NCBI GenBank assembly: GCA_008508345.1
Contig: QNGE01000294.1
Location: forward strand, 27,712-91,711
Length of the DNA stretch: 64,000 nt
DNA from: Paragonimus westermani
Taxonomy: Eukaryota > Platyhelminthes > Trematoda > Plagiorchiida > Troglotrematidae
Direction: 5' to 3'
The position numbers were made by a program, and so were the translations under genes. This document shows, piece after piece, positions 22,558 through 32,566 of this stretch. Position 1 is the first letter of the stretch. Each line of letters starts with the position of its first letter. Below the pieces are notes generated by a model. It saw only the letters and a program-made list of their open reading frames with translations. It was not told where the DNA came from and ran no database searches.

Positions 22558-24340
22558 TTAGCAGGGGAGGTTTGAAAGGTGTCCCACTAAATTGGTCATG
22601 TCCGCCTGCTCCTTGTCAACGAAGACATCGCAGGTTGCGTTTAAGTGAGCATTCAAAGTGTAGGGTCTATCCGTATTGAATGGAATATTGAACATAGGAT
22701 GAAAAACTTCAGAGGGGCTCCGGTTTAGTCTAACGTGAATAGGTGCGTCACGCGAGAGACCGGTATTACTAGGCAGAAACCTGGAGCTGGGGGTTGGTGA
22801 GAGACGCGTCTTTTTAATCGCCAGGTATGGGTTTGTTTTATTCTGCCTGTTTATTCCCTTGTAATGCACAAGAGGAAACCTCTGGCGACCCGTAGGGTAG
22901 TGATTTGGAGAAAGTTTGTTACCACGGGCACCCCATTGGTGGTCGGCTTGTGGTTTCCTACAGGATTGGTTCGAAGTTGAGATATCAACGTGTCTTTGAT
23001 TAATAGACTGGCGGTGTGCTGTCATATTTGAGCTAGCTTCCGAGCAGATAGGTTGCGGTCTAGACGCACCATTGATTTCTATATGGACAGCCATTCGTGT
23101 GCTCTCTTTTGCTGGTTGGTTCCTCGACTGAGGTACCCTCAACGCTCGGCACGCTGTTGGAACTGTCAAGATCTACTGTTAGATCAATTAGGTCAACGAA
23201 TTTGTTCTCTTTGATGGAGTTAGCATTGTCGGTAGGGTCGCAGATGCATTTGTCAAAGTTCCATAAACTACAGTTTTTTCTCTTTGACAACGTACTTCTT
23301 GTAACAGATTTCACCTTTGTGCTACTGTTTAATCATTCGTTTTTGTATGGCTTGTATATATCTACAGTGATCGCGCANCGAAATTGAGACATCAACGTGT
23401 TTTTTATTAATAGACTGACGGTGACCTGTCTTGTTTGGGCCGGTTTACGCGCAGATAGGTTGCGGACTAGACATTCCGTTGATTTCTATGTGGACAGATT
23501 CGTTCGTGTGCCCACTTTTGCCGATTGGCCTCTCGACCGAGGTACCCCCGATGCTCGACACGCTGTTGGAACTGTCTAGATCTACTATTAGATCAATTAG
23601 GTCAGCGAATTTGTTCTCTTTGATGGAGTTAGCATTGTCGGTAGGGTTGCTGGTTCATTCGGGAGTGGTGCAACAAAGCGATATTGTGCGATCTTTAGAA
23701 CCCAGATTGTCATCTTTGGATATCGTTGTACTCTGTTCCGATGCATCCTGGATGACATGGTTAGAGACGGAGACGGAGGTTTTGCTCAGTAAGAGTTTTT
23801 GACATTCTCTTTCAAGGGGCGTTCTGTCCTTCATAATTTTCAACTGTTTGAGCGAAGTTTTAGAATTAATAAGGTCCTGGCTCTGTATGAAGTGTTCTGC
23901 ATTTGCTTCGCTATGGAATTTGAATGATAACGGGCTGCAGAACTTTGTGTCTTCTTTCGAAGACGGATGCAGGTATATGATATTGAGTCTATTCCAGTAA
24001 CCTTCAAGAGTATCTTTTTATTGTTTTCTAGGTGCAGCCTATCTGGCACATTAAATACGATGGCAACGCATCCGTTTTGTGATTTCTGTTACCAATGTGT
24101 TGATGAACACACTAGCACTCCGAATGTTATTCATCTTGGGACTTTCGGGAAATTTGAAAATATATGACAAAGAGACCAGACTATCTTTTAGGGAATCAAG
24201 TGCAGTGTGACTTGCCCTTAATTGGGCGAGCTCTGCTTCTAGCTAAGAAACCTTGACAAATAAATCCGCCAATACACTATCTACAGGAACAGAACAATGT
24301 AGTGGACCTAAACACTGTCAAATTACTCGAGCATGAGCGC
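22558..24340 (-). pseudogene. LINE-D ORF1, rearranged
   Basis: Several minus-strand pieces form a broken ORF1. Near 24280-24180 there is a short heptad-like leucine-rich stretch (VDSVLADLFVKVS, LEAELAQLRASHTALDSL), as in coiled coils of LINE ORF1 proteins. It is followed by LHLENNKKILLKVTGIDSIS and by KDRTPLERECQKLL (23840-23780), similar to the end of the RNA-binding domain of CR1/L2-type ORF1 proteins. Downstream, a segment with NSIKENKF and DLIDLTVDLDSSNSV occurs twice, at 23648-23379 and again at 23239-22972, on either side of the N at 23378. The C-terminal part (23169-22558, 203 codons) is Ser/Pro/Arg-rich and ends at a stop. ORF1 normally binds the element RNA. The assignment rests on position and composition. 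Confidence 0.5.
22972..23648 (-). repeat. Duplicated ORF1 segment around an assembly N
   Basis: Units 22972-23239 and 23379-23648 are direct repeats of about 270 bp, clearly similar but not identical (for example 'gatatcaacgtg' against 'gacatcaacgtg'). The N at 23378 is at the left edge of the second unit. Either two LINE-D-type copies were joined in the assembly, or there is a true tandem duplication with a gap. Confidence 0.75.
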
Positions 24341-24395
24341 GGAGCCAAAATATGGTAAAAACCAGAGTGAAATGACTCACAGTAGTTCGTGAAGG

Positions 24396-24711
24396 TGTGT
24401 TAGTTTAGAAATCCACTACACAGAATGAAATATTCGACGGAAAAGAACCGCGATGTTACTCTCAAGATATTTTCGCCGAAAACAGATGGCTGGTTTCGTT
24501 AGTATTTTACCTTCCCGAAACCTGTACACGAGCGACACAGAACGCAGAGAGGACGCACAGCTCACGACCTCGGAGGTAGATTTTGAATTATTGATTATCA
24601 AATCGATCGATTAACTCGATTTAAACATGGACTGTACAAGTTAGTTAGATAAAGGCGAGAAGAGTGAACAAGAAAAATTATAAAGTACAAAATGATGTAC
24701 AGAACGCTACA
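24396..24711 (-). repeat. Probable 3' LTR of a truncated CsRn1-like element
   Basis: On the minus strand the sequence after the pol fragment has a purine run ('aggggga', 24724-24718) and then TGTAGCG at 24711-24705, the same first seven bases as the LTR of Gypsy-2. The far end is uncertain; CA dinucleotides near 24396-24398 would give about 316 bp, close to the 301 bp of Gypsy-2. No second LTR is present, so this is inference from position and the start motif. Confidence 0.45.
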
Positions 24712-24770
24712 GAACTTCCCCCTAGAGCGTTGACTGGTGTATGAGACGCTCGAAAAGAAAACGAATGGTA

Positions 24771-25217
24771 TCAGTTTGTGTAATCTGCAAAACGAACGGG
24801 AAGTTTGCGCGTTCGTCCGTAACGTGTTTGTGTAGTAGGGGGATGAAATAACTGTTCATCGTCAGCATGTGTAACGGATTCTGAAACTGTTTGTGAAGTT
24901 TGCGTAGTTGGTTTATTCAAAAGACTTGGATGGGGCGGAGGGGTATTAATGGCCGGTTGAGAAGGCACGTCAGAAGGATCTACATAGGCCACTTTCAGAT
25001 GGTCGACGCTTACTGGATCACAAGTGCCATTACGGTTGATGAAGAAATACTTGTCTTTACGTTCGAGTACTCTAAACGGACCATCGTACGGTGGCTGAAG
25101 TGACTTCTTTTGTGTGTCGACTCCGATAAACACGAATGGGCAAGTATGCAGATATTCATGCATTTGGGTCTGCCTCGGGGCGTTTCTGAGGAGTGGCAAC
25201 CAACAAGTTATCTTCAC
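24771..25217 (-). pseudogene. C-terminal Pol fragment of a CsRn1-like gypsy element
   Basis: From about 25175 to 24771 the minus strand encodes the end of an integrase and C-terminal tail: HTCPFVFIGVD, then PPYDGPFRVLERKDKYFFIN, VSVDHLKVAYVD and, at the very end, RTRKLPVRFADYTN. These match the Gypsy-2 C-terminus in order ([41 protein letters not shown]). The region upstream of 25175 no longer matches Pol, so the rest of the element is lost. A short frame just upstream (25380-25156) with a Ser/Thr/Lys-rich start is not recognised. Confidence 0.75.
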
Positions 25218-25500
25218 CCCTTTTAACGGCAGTAACCTTAGAAGAGCTTACATAAGTTCCGGACCTGGAACCTTTGTCTTTAAAACGATTAACATCGGCT
25301 TCAGATCTCGATATTGTGGTTTTGGTACCAGCGGATCTTGAACGACGAGTAAGTTTGGTCACCATGTTTCGAAAATACAATTATAATTTCGGTTAGGCTT
25401 GGACGTATGTGGAATGTGATCAGATTATATAGAATAATAGTATCACTGATAACAATTATAAGGGAAACTTCAACTAAATTATTTACGCAGTAATCACTTG
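25218..25500. other. Flank between truncated gypsy and Gypsy-1
   Basis: No recognised gene. The last four bases, CTTG at 25497-25500, form the left target-site duplication of Gypsy-1. Confidence 0.5.
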
Positions 25501-25879
25501 TGTGATATTCCAGTTGGGTCAAACTCAGGTTACAGTGCACACTGTCTAACGTTAACAATCGAGCACAAATCGGTCTACTTCACAGAATAGGAAAAACCAC
25601 GAATCAAAAAGAAACGTGTATTAACGCAACTCAGATACCGAGAGAGTTCAATCAGCAACGTGTCCTTGTGCATATATATATACGGGGCCCCACGGTCCGG
25701 GAGTTCCCACCAATCAGACGTGGTCTCACGCTCACTGACCGCCGACCTCAGGTTCTGGTTGGTCACCTTCCTCAGCCCGTTGCACGGACGCGGCCAACCC
25801 ACGTGTTCGAGGACCTGAAAGGAAGCGGAAGGGAGTATGTGTGGCAAAACAACATGGCGGCGCACTACATGCTACTACA
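25501..25879 (-). repeat. Gypsy-1 3' LTR
   Basis: 379 bp, TG...CA on the minus strand. A (TA)n stretch at 25671-25682 may serve as TATA element. The gag-pol frame runs about 49 codons into this LTR before its stop at 25734-25732. Confidence 0.92.
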
Positions 25880-28800
25880 CTACTCCCCCCCGTCGAGAGC
25901 ACTGGCCGCAGTGCTCCGGACTGCCCTCCCTCTGGCGGTACAGTGCACTCCCCAGCTACTTCTAACTCCTCGCAATTAGTTGATCGATCCTGTCCTGTGG
26001 TATCAGGCTTTAAACGATTGAAATGTACCACTCTGAGTCCGGACCCATTGTCGTTAACGTCCCGTATAGTGCAGGTGGATTCGGAAATGATGTCGTGCAC
26101 AACGTATGGCCCCTTCCACTCATGAAACAATTTTTTTGGAATTCCAGTTTCTGGGGCTTCTGCACGCAACCAAACTTTATCGCCGGGCTTCAAGGGGCTT
26201 CCATATGCTTTTCTATCGTAGTAATCCTTCTGTCTCCTTTGGGCCGTCCGCAGGTGTTCCCGTGCTAACGCATATGCTTTCGCCAGTTTGTCACGTAGCT
26301 GAACGCAATAGTCTGAGGCTAATAGGTTATCTGGCGACAATCTGGGTACCAGCAAGTCGGACGGCAGTCGCATCTCTCTTCCCGTCAGCAGGTAGTGCGG
26401 TGATTGTGCGGTAGAAGAGTGGACGCTAGCACGGTATGCGAGCAGGCACTGAGATACGGCTTCGTCCCATGAGCGGGTGTTTTCTGAACTCACAAACGCT
26501 TTCAAGAGGGACTTCAGGGTGCGGTTGACGCGCTCCACAGCACCATTACCCTGCGGATGATAGGCGGTCGTCCTTGTCTTCCTTATGCCCAGTATTCTAC
26601 ACAGTTCATGCATCATTGTACTCTCAAAATTTGACCCTCTGTCAGTGTGCAATTGAGTTGGGGCGCCCCAGCGCGAGATCCAGTGGTCGAAAATGAATTT
26701 GGCGGTAGTTCCGCCATCCGCTCGTGGCACTGGCACCGCTTCACACCATTTAGTGAAATGATCCACCATCACGAGAATGTACCTATTCCCTCGGGTGGTC
26801 TCTGGTAGTGGCCCGACGATGTCAACTTCTACTATTTCATTCGGATACCCCGTCAGCATGCTCTGTAACGGTGCGCATTGTTGTCTCTTGGGGTTTTTAA
26901 TTTGTGCACACAGACCACAACTACTGCACACATCCTTGACGTCTCTTCGTTGGTGGGGCCACCAGAAACGTCGTTTCGCGGCTTCTTCAAGTTTGTTCTG
27001 GCCCGCGTGCCCCAAATTCTCATGCAGTTCCTGCAAAACACTTCGAACCGCCGATTCTGGGACCACAATTTGGCTTTCATATGTCGGGCCATATTGATAA
27101 TAAAGGACATTATCGGCTATATAGAGATGGTTCCACAACGACCACAGGCAACGCGCCTCCCAACTACTTCCTGCCATCTCTTGGGTGGTCGGACGTGGCC
27201 CCCCCTCTTTTATTCGTCTGTATATGATTTGTAGATCTGCATCGCTACTTTGAATGGCAGCCCATCGATTATTCTCCTCTGGCCTGATGGTGATCGCCAT
27301 GGAGTACCTCGTGCATGAGGGGCAATCGCCATGGTCGCGAATCGGTCTTCTAGATAATGCATCAGCATTTCGGTGACGCAGACCAGGCCTGTGTTTACAT
27401 TCAAAGTTGTACTCTTGTAAAAACTCTTGCCAACGTGCAACTTGCCCCTCCGGGTCCTTAAAATTCTGCAGCCATTGGAGTGATGAGTGGTCCGTTCGAA
27501 CCAAGAAACGCCTTCCGAGGAGATAGTGACGGAAGTGTTTAATAAAATGTACTAGAGCGAGCATCTCCTTTCTAGTGGTACAATAGTTCCTTTCACTTCT
27601 GTTGAGGTTCCGGTTTCCATAGGCAATAACATGTTCTTTATCATTATTGTCTAACTGAGATAGTACAGCCCCTATAGCGACGTCACTGGCGTCAGTATCC
27701 AAGATAAACATTTTCGCGTCCGCTCTTGTGTCTGGGAGTGCCAAAATGGGGGCAGTGCATAACGCATCTTTTAATCGATCGAACGACTGTTGACAATCTT
27801 CGGACCACTCGAACACTCGCCCCTTTTCCGTCAACAATGTTAGAGGTTTAGCTATGTGAGAAAAACGGGGAACGAATCGTCGATAATAAGAAGCCAACCC
27901 AAGGAAACTACGAATTTCCTCAACACTCTCAGGAGTTGGCCATTCTTTCACCTTACGCACCTTTTCGGGATCACAGCTCACACCGGACTGTGAGATGACG
28001 TGTCCTAAATATTTTACTTCGGTCCGCATAAACGAACATTTGGCTGGATTCAATTTCAGTCCAGCCTCCGCTAGTCTTGAAAGGACGTTGGATAGGTTAT
28101 GCAAATGTTCATCAACGGTACGTCCGTGTACAATGACGTCATCTAAATAAACCAGACACTGCTTCGGGATCAGGTCTCCGAGCACCTGTTGCATTAATCT
28201 TTGAAAGGTGGCCGGGGCATTCGTCAATCCAAATGGCATGGTTTCAAACTCGTACAGACCAGAGGGTACCACAAACGCGGTTTTCAGGCGATCACTGGGC
28301 TCCACTTCCACCTGCCAGTAACCAGAGGCCAAATCAAGGGTACTAAACCACTCGGTGCCCGAAAGAGCATCGATAGTGTCATCGATACGTGGTAGTGGGA
28401 ACGAATCTTTTTTGGTTACCGCGTTTAACTGGCGATAGTCAACACATAATCTTAAGGAGCCATCCTTTTTCTTGACTAATACTACCGGAGACGCCCATGG
28501 AGATGTTGACGGCCGGATAATGCCTTTCTCTAACATGTCTGTTAATAATTGTTCCACCTGGCCCTGAAGATGGACTGGTAAGCGACGAGCCGCTTGCCGG
28601 ATCGGGTGTGCCTCCCCCGTGTCAATTCTGTGTCGCACAAAGTGAGTGCGTCCAGGCGGCTGTCCTTCCCACCAGAATATCGCCCGATGCTTTTCAATTA
28701 CATCCCGTACTCTCTGTGCTAGGTGTGCTGGGAGGTGTGAGATGATGGTGCTCCTAAATTTCTGCCATTCGAACTCAGCGTGCACTTCCCCCTTCGTTAC

Positions 28801-30075
28801 ATGCTGTCCTGTACGGACCTCCACAACACCTGCCAGTGTTTTGTACACAGGTTCCAACGGAAAACGCTCGCCATATACCTGTACGGCCAGGTTAGGTAGG
28901 TCCAGGATACATTGCATGGTTATCAAATAGTTACTGCCCAGCACGACATGAAACGGTAACTTCGGAACAACGAAGAAATTCAGTGTACACGTCCACTTTC
29001 CTATCTGCACTGTCCCGCGAACGCACGCCAATATATGTAACGGTTGTCCGTTCACGGCTAGAACCTGGCTGCCAGGCCCCGCTATTGCATCAAACTGACA
29101 GATGGTGTATGTCTCCTTATCAAGCAGGCTGCATACGGACCCGGAATCTAACAGACATTCAAAGTCACGACCGCCAACTTTTGCTTTCAGAACAGGACAT
29201 AATGCAACATCTTTATCCTCACATTTCGAAACAAAAGGAATACGCGATTGGCATACAGGAGACTTACCGGCATGTGTACGCTTCCGGGCGGATAACGGGC
29301 ACCCACGCGCCAGGTGTCCATGCCGGCCACAGGTGAAACATCTCTGCCAGTTAGGCGCTTTCACTTTCGGATGGCATTGTGTACAATGTCCGCCTCTTGC
29401 ATAAGCGCTTTTGCGGACTATCTGACCCTGCAATCGGTCAGCGGGGGTGCTCTGGGTCACACAAGCAAAATTTTCATCCCCGGACTCAACATGTTCCACT
29501 TGGTCTAACAGCTCAGCCAGCTTCTCAGCCTTAGCCAAGGTTTTGGGAGGGCGGATGAGAAATTCACGCTGACATTGCGGTTGACGAATTCCCTCGAGAA
29601 ACCTCTCCAGAATGCGGCCTTCTCTCTGCTCTTGTGTCTCTTCGACAAACGCCATCCTCGCGAGTCTCCTCAATTGTTGCATATAGTCCATCAATCTTTC
29701 CGTGCTAAGCTGGCGTCGCTCATGAAATTTCTTCCGGTATTCAACCGCAGGGCGCAGACCTGCAATCCTTCGTCGCAGAAAGTGAAACAGGTCCTCAAGA
29801 TTCTCCGGAATATCAAAGTCAACGATCTTCCCGTAAGCCTCACGAGAAATCAAACTCAATACGATGTCCACCTGCTGTTCCGGGTTAAAATGCCGCACGT
29901 AGCGGCGCACCTGGGCTTCCCAAATATGGAAGTCCTCTCCAATCGTGTATTTCTCTGGCGCTGGGAGTCCATGCTCATGTCGCACACGAAATGCATGTCC
30001 GCTGTCCGAAACACACAGTTTCTCAGCCGCTCGAACAAGTCTCGGCATCTCTTCGGTATCTGATGAACTGAACAT
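25732..30075 (-). CDS. Gypsy-1 Gag-Pol polyprotein
   Basis: One frame without stops encodes Gag and Pol fused. I start at the ATG at 30075 (MFSSSDTEE); the frame also extends upstream past the primer site into the 5' LTR, which cannot be the start on genomic RNA. Residues counted from 30135: Gag domain about 60-215; CCHC zinc knuckle CX2CX4HX4C at 266-279 (C266, C269, H274, C279); protease with DSG at 330-332; RT 510-700 with YLDD at 663-666; RNase H from about 808 with D815; integrase zinc domain HX4HX26CX2C (H1038, H1043, C1070, C1073), catalytic D1105, D1165 and E1201 (D35E spacing), then a GPY motif near 1342. All catalytic residues are present. It would copy and integrate the element from virus-like particles. 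There is no frameshift or stop between gag and pol, so the Gag to Pol ratio must be set in another way. The C-terminal tail is encoded by the 3' LTR. Confidence 0.95.
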   Translation of the reverse strand: MFSSSDTEEMPRLVRAAEKLCVSDSGHAFRVRHEHGLPAPEKYTIGEDFHIWEAQVRRYVRHFNPEQQVDIVLSLISREAYGKIVDFDIPENLEDLFHFLRRRIAGLRPAVEYRKKFHERRQLSTERLMDYMQQLRRLARMAFVEETQEQREGRILERFLEGIRQPQCQREFLIRPPKTLAKAEKLAELLDQVEHVESGDENFACVTQSTPADRLQGQIVRKSAYARGGHCTQCHPKVKAPNWQRCFTCGRHGHLARGCPLSARKRTHAGKSPVCQSRIPFVSKCEDKDVALCPVLKAKVGGRDFECLLDSGSVCSLLDKETYTICQFDAIAGPGSQVLAVNGQPLHILACVRGTVQIGKWTCTLNFFVVPKLPFHVVLGSNYLITMQCILDLPNLAVQVYGERFPLEPVYKTLAGVVEVRTGQHVTKGEVHAEFEWQKFRSTIISHLPAHLAQRVRDVIEKHRAIFWWEGQPPGRTHFVRHRIDTGEAHPIRQAARRLPVHLQGQVEQLLTDMLEKGIIRPSTSPWASPVVLVKKKDGSLRLCVDYRQLNAVTKKDSFPLPRIDDTIDALSGTEWFSTLDLASGYWQVEVEPSDRLKTAFVVPSGLYEFETMPFGLTNAPATFQRLMQQVLGDLIPKQCLVYLDDVIVHGRTVDEHLHNLSNVLSRLAEAGLKLNPAKCSFMRTEVKYLGHVISQSGVSCDPEKVRKVKEWPTPESVEEIRSFLGLASYYRRFVPRFSHIAKPLTLLTEKGRVFEWSEDCQQSFDRLKDALCTAPILALPDTRADAKMFILDTDASDVAIGAVLSQLDNNDKEHVIAYGNRNLNRSERNYCTTRKEMLALVHFIKHFRHYLLGRRFLVRTDHSSLQWLQNFKDPEGQVARWQEFLQEYNFECKHRPGLRHRNADALSRRPIRDHGDCPSCTRYSMAITIRPEENNRWAAIQSSDADLQIIYRRIKEGGPRPTTQEMAGSSWEARCLWSLWNHLYIADNVLYYQYGPTYESQIVVPESAVRSVLQELHENLGHAGQNKLEEAAKRRFWWPHQRRDVKDVCSSCGLCAQIKNPKRQQCAPLQSMLTGYPNEIVEVDIVGPLPETTRGNRYILVMVDHFTKWCEAVPVPRADGGTTAKFIFDHWISRWGAPTQLHTDRGSNFESTMMHELCRILGIRKTRTTAYHPQGNGAVERVNRTLKSLLKAFVSSENTRSWDEAVSQCLLAYRASVHSSTAQSPHYLLTGREMRLPSDLLVPRLSPDNLLASDYCVQLRDKLAKAYALAREHLRTAQRRQKDYYDRKAYGSPLKPGDKVWLRAEAPETGIPKKLFHEWKGPYVVHDIISESTCTIRDVNDNGSGLRVVHFNRLKPDTTGQDRSTNCEELEVAGECTVPPEGGQSGALRPVLSTGGSSVVACSAPPCCFATHTPFRFLSGPRTRGLAASVQRAEEGDQPEPEVGGQ
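25883..25892 (-). promoter_or_regulatory. Gypsy-1 polypurine tract
   Basis: Minus strand GGGGGGGAG a few bases before the 3' LTR, the position expected for the plus-strand DNA primer. It is short for a polypurine tract. Confidence 0.6.
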
Positions 30076-30090
30076 TATCCGGAAATGTGT

Positions 30091-30106
30091 CCCACCGTGG
30101 GTGCCA
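30091..30106 (-). promoter_or_regulatory. Gypsy-1 primer binding site
   Basis: Minus strand TGGCACCCACGGTGGG starts four bases after the 5' LTR. TGG pairs with the CCA end of a tRNA, so the primer would be a tRNA ending GGGTGCCA. The tRNA species is not assigned. Confidence 0.7.
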
Positions 30107-30110
30107 AAAT

Positions 30111-30490
30111 TGTAATATTCCAGTTGGGTCAACACAGGTTACAGTGCACACAGTGTCTAACGTTAACAATCGAGCACAAATCGGTCTACTTCACAGAATA
30201 GGAAAAACCACGAATCAAAAAGAAACGTGTATTAATGCAACTCAGATACCGAGAGAGTTCAATCAGCAACGTGTCCTCGTGCATATATATATACAGGGCC
30301 CCACGGTCCGGGAGTTCCCACCAATCAGACGTGGTCTCACGCTCACTGACCGCCGACCTCAGGTTCTGGTTGGTCACCTTCCTCAGCCCGTTGCACGGAC
30401 GCGGCCAACCCACGTGTTCGAGGACCTGAAAGGAAGCGGAAGGGAGTATGTGTGGCAAAACAACATGGCGGCGCACTACATGCTACTACA
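30111..30490 (-). repeat. Gypsy-1 5' LTR
   Basis: 380 bp, nearly identical to 25501-25879. All differences seen lie in the half nearest the internal region (30111-30300, plus numbering); the other half is identical by eye. It should contain the promoter; the (TA)n run is at about 30282-30293. Confidence 0.92.
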
Positions 30491-30494
30491 CTTG

Positions 30495-30920
30495 CCCTTT
30501 TCGAAACGGGCGCCTTGCCGATTTTCAAGCGGCATTCACTGGACCAAGAGATTACGCGTAACTCGGTGTGAACTTGAATCATTAGCGAACGATTCAATAT
30601 TCACAACCATCAAATCGATGCTCCTCTGGGCCTTAGTGACCAAGCAGTTACCGAGTTCAGGTTGATGTGTGAGGTTGTGATTATTCGACAAGTTAAACCT
30701 ACTCGTCTGGCCGACCTCCACTTATCCCCAAGGCGTTCAAGGGAAGTGTTATGAGCCTCTAATGAAACATAGGCTAGTCCCCAGGAGCATTGCAGGTTGA
30801 GTGATGTAATCTTGAAAGCTGCAGCCATCTCGCCCTCAGAATGGGCAAGAGTAAGTCCCAAATGAAATCCCGCGTGGAATGCCTGTGGAACGACTGTCTC
30901 AGGTAGTCCCGTGAATACGT
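30495..30920. other. Unrecognised stretch right of Gypsy-1
   Basis: No gene seen. A minus-strand frame at 30942-30610 has no recognisable domain and part of it overlaps the LINE-E region. Confidence 0.4.
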
Positions 30921-30929
30921 TGTGTTCTT

Positions 30930-31850
30930 TAAGAAACTTCAATCAGCCGTGTTCTCACTAATGGGTCAGTCTTGTTTGTCGGGTTGCAGTCGAAAGACTT
31001 CTGAGATACTCCGCTCCCAATACTTGACCTCCCTTGTATATCCAGACGGTTCGGGGCTACCGGAAGAACGCAATCACGCCACTTCAGCAGAAATCTTCCT
31101 GACCTTTGGGAAGCTGAAGTCGAGCTGAAGGCTGGGAAGTCTTGACGGCGTACCGCTAACCCTATTTGAAGAGTGCGCTGCGACGCAAACTGCTCTATAT
31201 GTGGTGCTGTTCCGACACATGTCACAGGTGTTCCCCCTCACACTTGGAAGCACGGTATTATCTCACCGATATACAAAGGCGGCAACAGAACCGACACAGG
31301 CAGCTACCACCCAGTAGCACAGCTTCCATGTGTCTCCAGGGTTCAAAAAACTGCCAACGAACTATGAGCATCAACCTGATAATGGCGGTGACTTTCTGGT
31401 CATGGCTGCGGAAGAGCGCCATCAGGCAGTTGTTGGCTTCTCAGACTTTATCGTGAATTCTGGCAAGGAAATTCACCACGTTCTACTTCGCAGGCTATCA
31501 GTTGTTGGTCGCGACAGCAAGGAATGTAAACGGACCCAACACTTATAGGCAGGAATTATTCTATGGAGTTGGCAACGAGCATCCTCTCTCATATGCTGCT
31601 TCTACGGGTATCTCGCAAGGATCCGAACTGGACCCCTTGTTGTTCCTACAACTTCGGGAAGATTTATCAGCTGATTCAACTTCCTCAGTTCATGTATGTG
31701 AATGACGCTAAAACATGGTGTATTCTAGCATCTCCTGAAGAGTGCCTTCTTTCAGCAATGCGCCAGTGGCCGATAGGAAAACTCTCACATTCGACAATAG
31801 TGAGCTGAAAATTATGCACTGCGGCAAGAGAGCTGCATAATCTGCCGGAT
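30930..31850 (+). pseudogene. LINE-E, decayed LINE reverse transcriptase fragment
   Basis: In shifting plus-strand frames the sequence reads WKHGIISPIYKGGNRTDTGS then YHPVAQLPCVSRV (31239-31345), a clear match to the RT pattern 'W..a.i.PiyKgG.r.dp.sYRPval...vsrv'. Later pieces fit the catalytic block: 'tGISQGSELDPLLFLQL', MYVNDAKTWCILASPEECL (31690-31750, where FADD has become YVNDA) and SELKIMHCGK near 31800. The region with the template-grip block (QHGF) is poorly preserved. The sequence differs from LINE-A and LINE-D, so it is a third RT lineage in this window. Confidence 0.7.
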
Positions 31851-32340
31851 TGCGAGGCGGTCACTTATTGTCGTTCAGCTTGGAAACTCTTCAACTATGA
31901 GGTCGGTGCGCCCAACATAGCGTCAGTGAAAACAAGTTTAGCACTGTCTTCATTTCTGTACATTAATACGGCGGCCAATAATGTTGGGTCTGGTGCCCCT
32001 CAGACTAATAGACACAAAAACTAGCGTTACACTCTGTTTATAATGATGAACTGATAAGATGTTAACAACGACATGGTAATGCGCAGAAGAAAACGTTAAA
32101 CGGTGGAGTAACAGCAACATTTTGTGGAAACCTGTACCCGGATCGCCCAGGAGGGAAATAGAGTAAAATCTTAGTGGCATCAAAAAATTCTGAGTCATAC
32201 TTCGAGCTACCTTCGCATAGTTGGTGTTTTGGTTCATTTTGTGTTTGACTAGCAAATCTTAGAATTCATGTAGACCTGCAACTGCCGAACTGCGGATGCC
32301 CACTTGGATATTTGTCAAATTACCCTGTCCCCCAAAACAG
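31851..32340. other. Unrecognised stretch
   Basis: Probably includes the decayed tail of LINE-E, but nothing can be assigned. Confidence 0.4.
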
Positions 32341-32353
32341 TCAACATCAGCAG

Positions 32354-32566
32354 TCATATAGAAGAGAAGGAACAGAGATTAAAGCCTGGATCCCGGTTAT
32401 CCAATATGGGTGTCAAGATAGTACGCCGGCGGGTACAGACATACAGCGCGTAATTCCAGTGTTCTTCTGGCACTTTTCCGAATGCTCCTAAGCTACCATG
32501 CTTCAGAATCTCGGCAGGTGATTGTTTCCATGAGCTTCGTGCTCGCTTGGTGAAATGGGTGCGCAA
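32354..32566 (-). pseudogene. Possible RTE-like LINE RT scrap
   Basis: A 70-codon minus-strand frame reads SPAEILKHGSLGAFGKV near its start, which resembles the 'iPaEv.k.gg..l...l' block of RTE-type reverse transcriptases. The rest is not convincing and the catalytic region is absent. It could be chance. Confidence 0.3.

Larger units (their letters stand above)
19500..24340 (-). mobile_element. LINE-D, near full-length non-LTR retrotransposon
   Basis: On the minus strand the order is ORF1 (about 24340-22558), endonuclease plus RT plus tail of ORF2 (22364-19919), then about 400 bp of probable 3' UTR down to about 19500. It differs from LINE-A/B/C in its RT and tail sequence, so it is a separate family, still of general CR1/L2/Jockey type. 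Two assembly Ns (22184 and 23378) fall inside it and both coincide with structural anomalies. The 5' end abuts the LTR of a truncated gypsy element near 24390. Confidence 0.75.
25501..30490 (-). mobile_element. Gypsy-1, complete Ty3/gypsy LTR retrotransposon
   Basis: A 4990-bp element in minus orientation, bounded by LTRs of 379 and 380 bp that begin TG and end CA, and by CTTG on both sides (25497-25500 and 30491-30494) as a 4-bp target duplication. Behind the 5' LTR (30490-30111) come a primer binding site and one long gag-pol frame; before the 3' LTR (25879-25501) is a G-rich purine run. The LTRs differ at about seven places. The intact frame, the similar LTRs and the preserved target duplication suggest a recent and possibly still active copy. 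Confidence 0.93.

Noticed and set aside
25671..25682. TA run as an independent microsatellite
   Set aside because: It is part of the Gypsy-1 LTR and occurs in both LTR copies at the same place.
26777..27234. Plus-strand frames of 100-120 codons inside Gypsy-1
   Set aside because: They are antisense shadows of the long Gypsy-1 pol frame.
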